In this document: in pieces, positions 35,543-43,037 of the stretch
Layout of the letters: every line of letters starts with the position of its first letter
Numbering within the stretch: position 1 is the first letter of the stretch
DNA from: Sphingomonas sp. GC_Shp_5
Lineage (GTDB): Bacteria > Pseudomonadota > Alphaproteobacteria > Sphingomonadales > Sphingomonadaceae
Assembly (NCBI RefSeq): GCF_026540855.1
Contig: NZ_JALNUP010000006.1
Span: forward strand, 113,183 to 177,182
Reading direction: 5' to 3'
DNA: 64,000 nt
Made by a program: the position numbers and the translations under genes
The notes under the pieces: model-generated
Database searches by the model: none
Seen by the model: the letters and a program-made list of their open reading frames with translations, nothing else
Told to the model about the DNA's origin: nothing

Positions 35543-36082
35543 TTAACCGATCCGGTTGGCAAGCCAGCCATAGAGGAAAGCCTCGTTCGCTGGGCGCCGC
35601 TCGGCCAGCGCGAGATAGCGCTCGCCCTGCAGTGCCTCCATCGCCTTGATCAGAACCCGCCCCGCGCCCGCGCCACGGCGGGCCATGAACGCATCGAGCG
35701 CCGCCAGCGTGCGAGTGCCCACCGCCCCATCCAGCGGCACGTCGGGGTAATCCGCTGCGCCGCGATTAAGGGCATTGAGCGCACGCTGCAGGAAGGTCGC
35801 CGCCACTGCCGGCCCCATATTGACGCCGGTGTCGAACAGTTCGGCGGCAATATCGAACGAGCGCCGCGCCACCTGATCGAATCCTGGTCGCAGCCAGTAC
35901 ATTCGGCGATAGATCGCCACCGCATCGTCGCGCGGCAGGCTGCGCATCGCCCCGGCATAGCCCTGTGCCCGCGCCACCGCGACGGTGATCCCCCAATTGG
36001 TCTCGCCGCCCTTGTCCGCGGGATGATTGGCATAGCCGCCTTCCCGGTCGATCACCTCGTCGATCAGCTGCTCGATGGTCAT
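35543..36082 (-). CDS. GH108-type endolysin (N-acetylmuramidase) with PG-binding domain
   Basis: A 179-residue protein. The N-terminal Glyco_hydro_108 domain opens DEVIDREGGYANHPADKGGETNWGIT with the catalytic Glu in EGGY (Glu14). The C-terminal half (DVPLDGAVGTRTLAALDAFM to EAFLYGWLANRIG) is a PG_binding_3-type domain. This is the architecture of the lysis protein of the Rhodobacter gene transfer agent and of some phages. It has no signal peptide, so it depends on a holin, and the holin gene follows directly. GGGAGG lies about 6 bases before the ATG. Confidence 0.86.
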   Translation of the reverse strand: MTIEQLIDEVIDREGGYANHPADKGGETNWGITVAVARAQGYAGAMRSLPRDDAVAIYRRMYWLRPGFDQVARRSFDIAAELFDTGVNMGPAVAATFLQRALNALNRGAADYPDVPLDGAVGTRTLAALDAFMARRGAGAGRVLIKAMEALQGERYLALAERRPANEAFLYGWLANRIG

Positions 36083-36169
36083 GCCCGCCTCCCTGCTCAG
36101 AAAGCAAGCGAACCATAAAGGTTTGCTGTAGGACAGCGGAAAATGCCTGGGTCGTCGTTTTCGGTCCGT

Positions 36170-38530
36170 TCAGGCGGCGCGGCTCACCGCGGTCTGCTCG
36201 GCGCAGCGGTCGAACAAGGCTTCGATCCGGTCCTCGGCGAGTGGTCGGCTGAACAGATAGCCCTGGATGCTGCTGCACCCCTGCCCGCGCAGCCGCGCGA
36301 GCTGGTCGTCGCTTTCCACGCCTTCGGCAGTGGTCTCCATGTGCAGCGCCTCGGCAAGCTGCACGATCGCGCGCACGATCGCCGCAGCACTGTCGTCATA
36401 AGCCACCGCGGTGACGAACGAGCGATCGATCTTGATCTTGTCGAACGGGAACTTGCGCAGGTAGCTCAGCGACGAATAACCGGTGCCGAAATCGTCCAGC
36501 GCCACCCGCACGCCCATGTCGCGCAACCGGTGCAGCATCGCCACCACCGGCCCCTCGCCGTCGAGGAAAACCGATTCGGTGATCTCGATCTCGAGTCGTC
36601 CCGGCGCCAGTCCGCTCTGCGCCAGCGCCTGGAGCACGATGGTCTGGAAGCCGGTGTTGCGGAATTGCAGCGGCGAGACGTTGATCGCGATCCGCACGTG
36701 ATCGGGCCATTCGACGGCGGCGCGGCAGGCTTGGTGAAGAACCCACTCGCCGATCGCGACGATAAGTCCCGTCTCCTCGGCGACCGGGATGAACTCGGTC
36801 GGCGGCACGCGGCCGCGATTCGGATGATTCCAGCGCAGCAGCGCCTCGAAGCCGCTGATCGCATCGTCCTTGAGCGCCACGACCGGCTGGAAGTTGAGCT
36901 GGAATTCGTTGTTCTTGAGCGCCTTGCGCAGGTCGAGTTCAAGCTGCCGACGCTTGCGCGCAGCCTCGTCGAGGGCCGGCTCGAAGAAGCGGAAGGTGCC
37001 GCGGCCATCCTGTTTGGCGCGGTATAGTGCGAGATCGGCGTTCTTGAGCAGCAGGTCAGGATCGTCGCCGTCGACCGGGCCGATCGCGATGCCGATGCTG
37101 GTGCCGCTGGCGATCACATGGCCTGCCGCCTGCAACGGCTCCTGCAATGCGTCGACGATCTGCTGCGCGAGCACACGCGGTCGGTCGGCCAGGAAGCCGT
37201 TGGCGAGGACGATGGCATATTCGTCACCGCCAAGACGCGAGACCATGCCGTCGGGCGCCATCTCCACCAGCAACGCACCGATCCGCCGCAGCAGCGCATC
37301 GCCCACCGGATGGCCGAGCGTGTCGTTGACGCCCTTGAAGCCATCGAGATCGAGGCACAACACCGCCACCTCGCCCCCGGTCCGCGCCGCGCGCGCGATC
37401 GCCTGCTCGAGCGCCTGGCGGAACGACACGCGGTTGGGCAGCCCGGTCAACGAATCGTGAAACGCCAGATGGGTGATGCGATGCTCGCGCTCGACGATCT
37501 CTGCCGACATCCGGTTGAAGCTGTCCGCGAGCCGGCCGATCTCGTCGGCTCCTTCCACCGGCACCTCGGTGTACTCACCGGCCTCCAGCGCCTTGGCGGC
37601 GCGATCAAGCACCGCGATCGGGCGGGCAATGCTGCTCGCCAGCCGGCCGCTGGCGAGCAGCACCAGGATCAGCCCCATCAGGCCGGCAAGCCCGATGCCG
37701 ATCTGCAGCGGGCGGTATTGCGCGAGCGCCGAGCCATGCGGATAGCGGATCAGCAGCGCCGCCGAGGCCTCGCCACCGGGACCATGGAGCGGCTTCACCA
37801 ACGCGAAGGCAGCGCCACCGGGCAGATCGAGCGTCGTCAGCGTCCGCCGGCCCATCGACTCGCGTACCAGCCGGTCGAGCTGGGGATTGGCCGGGATTGA
37901 ACCGTCCGCGGCTGCCCAATGGTCGGTCGCGGTACGTTGCAGGATCGTCGCGGTGAGCGGGATGGCGGACAAGCGCTCCAAGCTACGCATCTCGCCGCCG
38001 TCGAGGCGGATTGCAAAAGCGACCCAGCCGATCTCGGTTGGCGCGAGGATCGGCGACAGGATGATCCGGTACACCGCGCCGTCGACGCTGATCACCGCGT
38101 CGCGCCGCCCGTCGGCGAGCACGAACGGCAATTGGCCCACCGCCGCCGCCAATGGTCCATGGACGCCGATCACCGCGCCATCCTCGTCCACCACCATCGC
38201 CAGCGGCACGCCCGCGCGATTGCGCAGGCTTACCAACGCGCTGTCGATGGTCGATCGATCGCCGCTGGCGATCGCGCTGCGGAAGCCGAAATCATGCGCC
38301 AGCACGTCGGCGGCGCTCGCCAGCGATCGCTCGCGCAGCGCCCACAACCGGTCGTACACCGTCCCGCTCGCCGACAGTTCGGCCATCACCGAGGTTCGTG
38401 CCGCGTCCTGGACGATCACCTGGGTCACGCCGGCAATGCCGATCAGCGCCACCCCGAACAAGGCGGCGTAAAGCACGGCGAGCCGCGTCCGCAGCGAGCG
38501 GAAGCGCAACCGCGACCAGATGGGCGGCAT
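36170..38530 (-). CDS. Membrane dCache-HAMP-GGDEF-EAL signalling protein
   Basis: A 786-residue c-di-GMP enzyme. TM1 (about 15-37), an extracytoplasmic dCache_3-like sensor (about 40-270, e.g. LRERSLASAADVLAHDF and LAMVVDEDGAVIG), TM2 (about 275-298), HAMP, GGDEF (DSLTGLPNRVSFRQAL, active site RLGGDEYAIVL) and EAL (FEALLRWNHPNRG, DDFGTGYSSLSYLRKFPFDKIKIDRSFV). Both catalytic motifs are intact; the RxxD inhibitory site is lost (MAPD in its place). An alternative TTG start at 38536 overlaps the upstream cupredoxin gene stop, so the two are coupled. Its sensor faces the periplasm, where its neighbours act. Confidence 0.92.
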   Translation of the reverse strand: MPPIWSRLRFRSLRTRLAVLYAALFGVALIGIAGVTQVIVQDAARTSVMAELSASGTVYDRLWALRERSLASAADVLAHDFGFRSAIASGDRSTIDSALVSLRNRAGVPLAMVVDEDGAVIGVHGPLAAAVGQLPFVLADGRRDAVISVDGAVYRIILSPILAPTEIGWVAFAIRLDGGEMRSLERLSAIPLTATILQRTATDHWAAADGSIPANPQLDRLVRESMGRRTLTTLDLPGGAAFALVKPLHGPGGEASAALLIRYPHGSALAQYRPLQIGIGLAGLMGLILVLLASGRLASSIARPIAVLDRAAKALEAGEYTEVPVEGADEIGRLADSFNRMSAEIVEREHRITHLAFHDSLTGLPNRVSFRQALEQAIARAARTGGEVAVLCLDLDGFKGVNDTLGHPVGDALLRRIGALLVEMAPDGMVSRLGGDEYAIVLANGFLADRPRVLAQQIVDALQEPLQAAGHVIASGTSIGIAIGPVDGDDPDLLLKNADLALYRAKQDGRGTFRFFEPALDEAARKRRQLELDLRKALKNNEFQLNFQPVVALKDDAISGFEALLRWNHPNRGRVPPTEFIPVAEETGLIVAIGEWVLHQACRAAVEWPDHVRIAINVSPLQFRNTGFQTIVLQALAQSGLAPGRLEIEITESVFLDGEGPVVAMLHRLRDMGVRVALDDFGTGYSSLSYLRKFPFDKIKIDRSFVTAVAYDDSAAAIVRAIVQLAEALHMETTAEGVESDDQLARLRGQGCSSIQGYLFSRPLAEDRIEALFDRCAEQTAVSRAA

Positions 38531-38532
38531 CG

Positions 38533-39144
38533 TCAACGCTGGATCGCGACGGTGGTCGCCAGCCCGGCGGCGGCGATGGTCTTGGGCTGGGCAAGCATGT
38601 TGCCCGCGGCGCGGATCGATGGGTGCCAGACCCTCAGCGTTACCACGCCTGTAGGCACGCCGGTGAGCGCGACTCGCCCCGCGGCATCGGTCACGCCGGC
38701 ATAGGGCGTCGTCGTCACATAGACGAAGCCGCTCATCTGGTCATGGATGTTGCAGCCGAGCGCGACCACCCCGGGCTTGTCGAATGTCACCGCGCGCTGA
38801 TCGTCGCGGCCATAGAGCTTGAGGTCGAACTTGCGCGGCTTGGAGAAGGAATAGACGTGGTGGCGCACCTTGTCGCGATTGGGAAAGCCCACCGACGCGC
38901 CGACCGGCACCACCAGCACATGCGGCTCGAACGCGATGTCACGCTGCTGGACCATATAGGATCCGCGCGGCACCGCCACGGGTCCGCCGGGCACCTCAAC
39001 CGACACCACCGCATCGGCGAGCGGCCTCCCGTCGGGACCCTTGACGATCACCGTGACCGGCGCCGCGGCGGCGATCGCCGGCAGCAGGAGCCCGGCAGCG
39101 ATCAGCCATCCGGCGGCAACGATAGAGGTCGGGGAGCGAGCCAT
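38533..39144 (-). CDS. Exported amicyanin-like cupredoxin (methylamine-utilisation-protein family)
   Basis: A 203-residue exported protein with a signal peptide (to about residue 28). A cupredoxin domain follows with a plausible type-1 copper site: His95/His96 (VRHHVYSF), Cys131, His134 and Met137 (CNIHDQM). C-x2-H-x2-M is the amicyanin spacing. A Big/carboxypeptidase-regulatory-like beta segment (GVTDAAGRVALTGVP) ends the protein. Pipelines often name such proteins methylamine utilization protein, but no mau genes are present. Its stop overlaps the start region of the GGDEF-EAL gene. A role in periplasmic copper redox chemistry is inferred. Confidence 0.85.
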   Translation of the reverse strand: MARSPTSIVAAGWLIAAGLLLPAIAAAAPVTVIVKGPDGRPLADAVVSVEVPGGPVAVPRGSYMVQQRDIAFEPHVLVVPVGASVGFPNRDKVRHHVYSFSKPRKFDLKLYGRDDQRAVTFDKPGVVALGCNIHDQMSGFVYVTTTPYAGVTDAAGRVALTGVPTGVVTLRVWHPSIRAAGNMLAQPKTIAAAGLATTVAIQR

Positions 39145-39167
39145 CCCCGGCCTGTAGCTCAACGTCG

Positions 39168-39182
39168 TTTACCGTTCGTAAA
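39168..39182. promoter_or_regulatory. Dyad in the divergent cupredoxin/DUF3034 promoter
   Basis: TTTAC-CGTTC-GTAAA, a perfect 5-5-5 dyad near the left end of the 86-base spacer separating the two divergent operons; a second TTTTACC lies at about 39189. It could be an operator controlling both sides. No regulator gene is adjacent. Confidence 0.4.
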
Positions 39183-39230
39183 GGTGGGTTTTACCGGCTG
39201 GCAACCACAGCCCGGCTAATCAGGTCGGCG

Positions 39231-40121
39231 ATGACGCGGATCCTAACCTACGATAGAATAATGGCAATTTCGTTGCTGGCCGCCACAATGCCGGCTGCGC
39301 CGGCGCTGGCCGAGGAGCATCGCGCCGGCGGCAAGCTGCTGCTTACCAACGGCGTCTCTACCGTAGACGGCGCCGCCGGCGGCGGGCTGGCCAGCTGGGC
39401 GGTGATCGCCGGTAACGAGACCCGCGACGGCATCGGCGGCAGCGCCCATGCGACGCTCGTCGCACTGCCCGATTTCACCCTCAAGAGCTATGGCGCCGCG
39501 GTCGGCGTGTTCGATCGGCTGGAGGTCTCCTACGCTCATCAGAGCTTCGACACCCGCGCGGCCGGCGCTGCGCTCGGGCTCGGCCGCGGCTTCACCTTTG
39601 CGCAGGACGTGGTCGGCGCCAAGCTGCGGATTGCGGGCGACGCGGTCTGGGCGCAGGACAGCCTGCTGCCGCAGATCAGCATCGGCGTGCAGCACCATAT
39701 TGCCGACAAGGCGGCGGTGATCCATGCGGTCGGCGGCCGCGAGAGCGAGGGCACCGACCTCTATGTCGCCGCCACCAAGCTGCTGCTCGCGCAAAGCCTC
39801 GTCCTCAACGGCACCGTCCGCTTCACCAAGGCCAACCAGTTCGGCCTGCTCGGCTTCGGCACCGACGGCCGCAACGCCCGCACCGCGCAATTCGAAGGCT
39901 CGGCGGGCTACATGCTGTCGTCGCGGCTGGTGATCGGCGGCGAGTATCGCACCAAGCCCGATCGGCTCGGCTTCGCGCAGGAGGACGATGCCTATGACCT
40001 GTTCGCCGCCTGGGCGGTGCAACGCCACGTCTCGCTTACCGCCGCCTATGTCGATCTCGGCGACATCGCCACCGTCAAGAACCAGCGCGGGCTGTTCCTG
40101 TCACTCCAGACCGCCTTCTGA
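39231..40121 (+). CDS. DUF3034 outer-membrane-like protein
   Basis: A 296-residue protein with a signal peptide ending at APALAE. The remainder is rich in alternating hydrophobic strands (LEVSYAHQSFDTRA, LVLNGTVRFTKANQFG, SSRLVIGGEYRTKPD, HVSLTAAYVDLGDIA) and ends SLQTAF with a terminal Phe, as in beta-barrel outer-membrane proteins. The opening GGKLLLTNGVSTVDGAAGGGLA matches the DUF3034 family. Function unknown. It is followed 5 bases later by an exported truncated hemoglobin and is divergent to the cupredoxin gene, so a shared envelope function is likely. Confidence 0.83.
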   Translation: MTRILTYDRIMAISLLAATMPAAPALAEEHRAGGKLLLTNGVSTVDGAAGGGLASWAVIAGNETRDGIGGSAHATLVALPDFTLKSYGAAVGVFDRLEVSYAHQSFDTRAAGAALGLGRGFTFAQDVVGAKLRIAGDAVWAQDSLLPQISIGVQHHIADKAAVIHAVGGRESEGTDLYVAATKLLLAQSLVLNGTVRFTKANQFGLLGFGTDGRNARTAQFEGSAGYMLSSRLVIGGEYRTKPDRLGFAQEDDAYDLFAAWAVQRHVSLTAAYVDLGDIATVKNQRGLFLSLQTAF

Positions 40122-40125
40122 AGGA

Positions 40126-40599
40126 ATGATCGTGTCGATCCTGCTCGCCCTCGCCCTTGCCGCTCAGGCCACGCCGCCGGGCGAGGAACCGGTCGCGCCT
40201 TATCCTCACAGCAACGCCAATGCCGGCGCCACGCCGTTCGCGGGCACCGGCATGTGGCGTGCTTTCCATGGCAAAGACGGTGTCGACCGGCTGATCGACC
40301 GCTTCGTCGCCCGCAACGCCGCCGATCGGCGCATTGCCGACATCTTCCGCAACCAGGATCTGATCCGCCTGCGCCGCGTGCTCAAGGAGCAGTTCTGCTA
40401 CATTCTGGGCGGCGGCTGCGCTTATTCGGGGCGGACCATGAAGGAGGCGCACACCAACATGGGCGTGCAGATGGCCGACATGGGTGCGCTGGTCGAAAAC
40501 CTGCAATGGGCGATGCGCCAGGAGCAGGTGCCGTTCGCGGCACAGAATCGCCTGCTCGCGAAACTCGCGCCAATGAAGCGCGACGTCGTCCAGCGCTAG
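40126..40599 (+). CDS. Exported group 1 truncated hemoglobin
   Basis: A 157-residue protein: an N-terminal signal peptide (MIVSILLALALAAQ), a short linker (about 15-45), then a trHb1 globin domain. The proximal heme His is His109 (KEAHTNMGV), with the E-F region CYILGGGCAYSGRTM, including two Cys seven residues apart (91 and 98). GAAGGA sits immediately before the ATG; an N-terminally extended frame is not coding. Most truncated globins are cytoplasmic, so export to the periplasm is unusual. It may bind O2, NO or act as a peroxidase-like heme protein; not established. Confidence 0.85.
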   Translation: MIVSILLALALAAQATPPGEEPVAPYPHSNANAGATPFAGTGMWRAFHGKDGVDRLIDRFVARNAADRRIADIFRNQDLIRLRRVLKEQFCYILGGGCAYSGRTMKEAHTNMGVQMADMGALVENLQWAMRQEQVPFAAQNRLLAKLAPMKRDVVQR

Positions 40600-40659
40600 G
40601 CCACCGCCCGCCTGCGGCTGCAGGAGCACGACGCATCGTCCGTGCTGACAGAGTTGAAT

Positions 40660-40736
40660 TGGTCGGGGCGACAGGATTCGAACCTGCGACCCCCACACCC
40701 CCAGTGTGATGCGCTACCAGGCTGCGCTACGCCCCG
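40660..40736 (-). tRNA. tRNA-Pro (anticodon GGG)
   Basis: On the minus strand the molecule folds with acceptor CGGGGCG/CGCCCCG, D-arm AGCGCAGCCTGGTAGCGC, anticodon stem TCACA/TGTGG with loop CTGGGGG (GGG at 34-36), T-arm GCAGG-TTCGAAT-CCTGT. The discriminator is A and CCA is encoded (40662-40660). Confidence 0.95.
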
Positions 40737-40943
40737 ACCGGCTGGCGACCCGCGAGTAGCTCGCCGGTCATCCAGAAGGCGGGCCTCTAGGCCGGTGTCG
40801 GCAGCGATGCAAGCGCGGATCGGCGAGGCGCCCGTGATTGGCCGCGATTGGCGGAATGATTGCGCGCGCGGCCCACCAATGCTAGCGCGCGACGCTTCAC
40901 GGGCGGGGACATTTTTCCTGCCGATCAGCCATGCACGGACAAG

Positions 40944-41282
40944 ATGATCATCTCCCCAGCTTATGCCCAGGTCGCAGGCGCCACCGGTGAATCGAGCGGT
41001 TTCGCTTCGATCATTAGCCTTGCGCCGCTGTTCCTGATCTTCATCGTCTTCTATTTCCTCATGATCCGCCCACAGCAGCGGCGCATGAAGCTGCTCCAGC
41101 AGTCGGTCGAGGCGGTGAAGAAGAACGACACCGTGGTCACCGCCGGCGGCATCGTCGGTAAGGTCACCAAGGTGGAGGACGGCTTCGTCGAGGTCGAGAT
41201 CGCCGCCAACACCCGGGTCCGCGTGGTCAAGTCCACCCTCACCGAGGTGACCAGCCCCAATTCGAAGCCGGCGAACGACTGA
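40944..41282 (+). CDS. yajC: Preprotein translocase subunit YajC
   Basis: A 112-residue single-TM protein of the SecDF-YajC holotranslocon. The TM helix lies at about 20-42 ([25 protein letters not shown]); the cytoplasmic domain has [26 protein letters not shown], characteristic of YajC. ATG 40944 starts [12 protein letters not shown]. Its stop overlaps the secD start by one base (TGATG), so the genes form an operon yajC-secD-secF. Confidence 0.95.
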   Translation: MIISPAYAQVAGATGESSGFASIISLAPLFLIFIVFYFLMIRPQQRRMKLLQQSVEAVKKNDTVVTAGGIVGKVTKVEDGFVEVEIAANTRVRVVKSTLTEVTSPNSKPAND

Positions 41283-42880
41283 TGCTCGATTTTCCTCGCT
41301 GGAAGGTCGTCTCGATCTGGACGCTGCTCGCGGTGCTCTGTGCGCTGGCGGTCCCGAGCTTCCTGCCCGAACGCATCACCAACAGCTGGCCGATCCACCC
41401 GCGGATCAACAAGGGCCTCGATCTCGCCGGCGGCAGCTACCTGCTGCTCGAGGCCGATACCCAGGATCTCGCCAACAGCCGCATCGAGGCAATGCGCGAC
41501 CAGATCCAGGGCGCGATGCGCAATGGTACGCCGCGGATCGCGATCGGCGACATTTCGACGCGCGGCAACCAGGTGACCTTCCTGCTGCGTGATCCTTCGC
41601 AGGTGGATGCGGCGCGCGAGCGGCTGCTCGGCATCACCGGCGGCGGCGCCGGGATGACCGGCCAGCGCGAGTGGGACATCACGGTGGTCGACACCAGCCG
41701 GTTCGTCGTCACCCCCACTCAGGCCGGCCTTACCCAGGCGGTCAAGACCGCGATGGCCGACGCTCGCGAGGTGGTCCGCCGCCGCATCGACGAGCTCGGC
41801 ACCCGCGAGCCGACCGTCGTTGGCCAGGGCGACAACCGCATCGTCGTCCAGGTGCCCGGCCTGCAAAACCCGCAGGCATTGAAGGATCTGCTCGGCAAGA
41901 CCGCCAAGCTCGAATTCAAGCTGGTCGACACCAATGCCAATCCGGCGGATCTCGCCAAGGGCATCGCCCCGATCGGCAGCCAAGTGCTGCCTTATCCGGG
42001 CAACCCTGCCGGGCCGCCGTTCATCGCGGTCAAGCGCGGCGTGATCATCTCCGGCGACCAGCTCGCCGATGCTCGCCAGGCCTACGACCCACAGACCAAC
42101 CTTCCCAACATCACCATCAACTTCAACGCCGATGGCGGCAATCGCTTCGCGCGGGTGACGCAGCAGAACGTCAACAAGCCGTTCGCGATCATCATCGACA
42201 ATAGCGTGATCTCGGCGCCCAACATCAACGAGCCGATCCTCGGTGGCTCGGCCTCGATCTCGGGCAACTTTACGGTCGAGAGCGCCAACCAGCTCGCCAT
42301 CGCGCTGCGCTCGGGCAAGCTGTCGGTCAACCTCAAGGTGATCGAGGAATCGACTGTCGGCCCGGATCTCGGCAAGGACTCGATCCGCGCCGGCATCCTC
42401 GCCTGCTCGGTCGCCGTGGCGCTGGTCGTCGCCTTCATGTTCCTGACGTACGGCCGGTTCGGCCTCTATGCGAACCTAGCCGTGATCATCAACGTGTTCG
42501 TGATCCTCGGCGTGCTCGCGGTACTCCATGGCACCCTCACCCTGCCCGGTATCGCCGGTTTCGTGCTCACCATCGGTACCGCGGTCGACGCCAACGTGCT
42601 GATCAACGAGCGCATCCGCGAGGAACGCCGGCGTGGCCGCTCGGTCGTTCAGGCGGTCGAGCTCGGTTATAAGGAAGCGAGCCGGACGATTTTCGAGGCC
42701 AACATGACCCACGGCATCTCCGGCGTGATCATGTTCGTGCTCGGGTCGGGCCCGGTGAAGGGTTTTGCGGTGGTGCTGCTGATCGGCATCATCACCTCGG
42801 TGTTCACCGCGGTCACCTTTACCCGCATGCTCGTCGCTTTGTGGATCCGCCGCAACAAGCCGAAGACGATCAACATATGA
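41282..42880 (+). CDS. secD: Protein translocase subunit SecD
   Basis: A 532-residue RND-like protein that uses the proton-motive force to pull exported proteins out of SecYEG. TM1 is at the N-terminus. The periplasmic P1 domain contains RRIDELGTREPTVVGQGDNRIVVQVPG. TM2-TM6 occupy about residues 360-515, with the D...R pairs of the family (GTAVDANVLINERIREERRRGRS). Starts one base into the yajC stop codon. A REP pair separates it from secF. Confidence 0.95.
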   Translation: MLDFPRWKVVSIWTLLAVLCALAVPSFLPERITNSWPIHPRINKGLDLAGGSYLLLEADTQDLANSRIEAMRDQIQGAMRNGTPRIAIGDISTRGNQVTFLLRDPSQVDAARERLLGITGGGAGMTGQREWDITVVDTSRFVVTPTQAGLTQAVKTAMADAREVVRRRIDELGTREPTVVGQGDNRIVVQVPGLQNPQALKDLLGKTAKLEFKLVDTNANPADLAKGIAPIGSQVLPYPGNPAGPPFIAVKRGVIISGDQLADARQAYDPQTNLPNITINFNADGGNRFARVTQQNVNKPFAIIIDNSVISAPNINEPILGGSASISGNFTVESANQLAIALRSGKLSVNLKVIEESTVGPDLGKDSIRAGILACSVAVALVVAFMFLTYGRFGLYANLAVIINVFVILGVLAVLHGTLTLPGIAGFVLTIGTAVDANVLINERIREERRRGRSVVQAVELGYKEASRTIFEANMTHGISGVIMFVLGSGPVKGFAVVLLIGIITSVFTAVTFTRMLVALWIRRNKPKTINI

Positions 42881-42904
42881 TCGGCACAGCATCAGCCCCA
42901 ACAA

Positions 42905-42988
42905 CGTCACCCCAGCGCAAGCTGGGGTCTCGTGCGGCAGTAGCGGCGCAGGAGCCGCGAACGACCCCGGCGTTCGCCCGGGTGACGG
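42905..42988. repeat. REPIN-like pair inside the sec operon
   Basis: CGTCACCCCAGCGCAAGCTGGGGTCTCGTGC at 42905-42935 and an inverted copy (GACCCCGGCGTTCGCCCGGGTGACGG) at 42963-42988, followed by a short T-run. It splits secD from secF. A third partial arm (CACGCCGGGGCGACGG) ends at about 43028, just before the secF start. Confidence 0.7.
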
Positions 42989-43037
42989 CTTTTTTGATGG
43001 AAGCTCCCGGCACACGCCGGGGCGACGGGTTTAGCTC

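Noticed and set aside
35150..36082. Prophage remnant
   Set aside because: Only holin and endolysin are present with normal local composition and no integrase, capsid or tail genes; a GTA-type cassette is the better explanation.
38533..39144. Methylamine dehydrogenase accessory gene
   Set aside because: The name derives from similarity to amicyanin-type proteins; no mau genes occur in the window.
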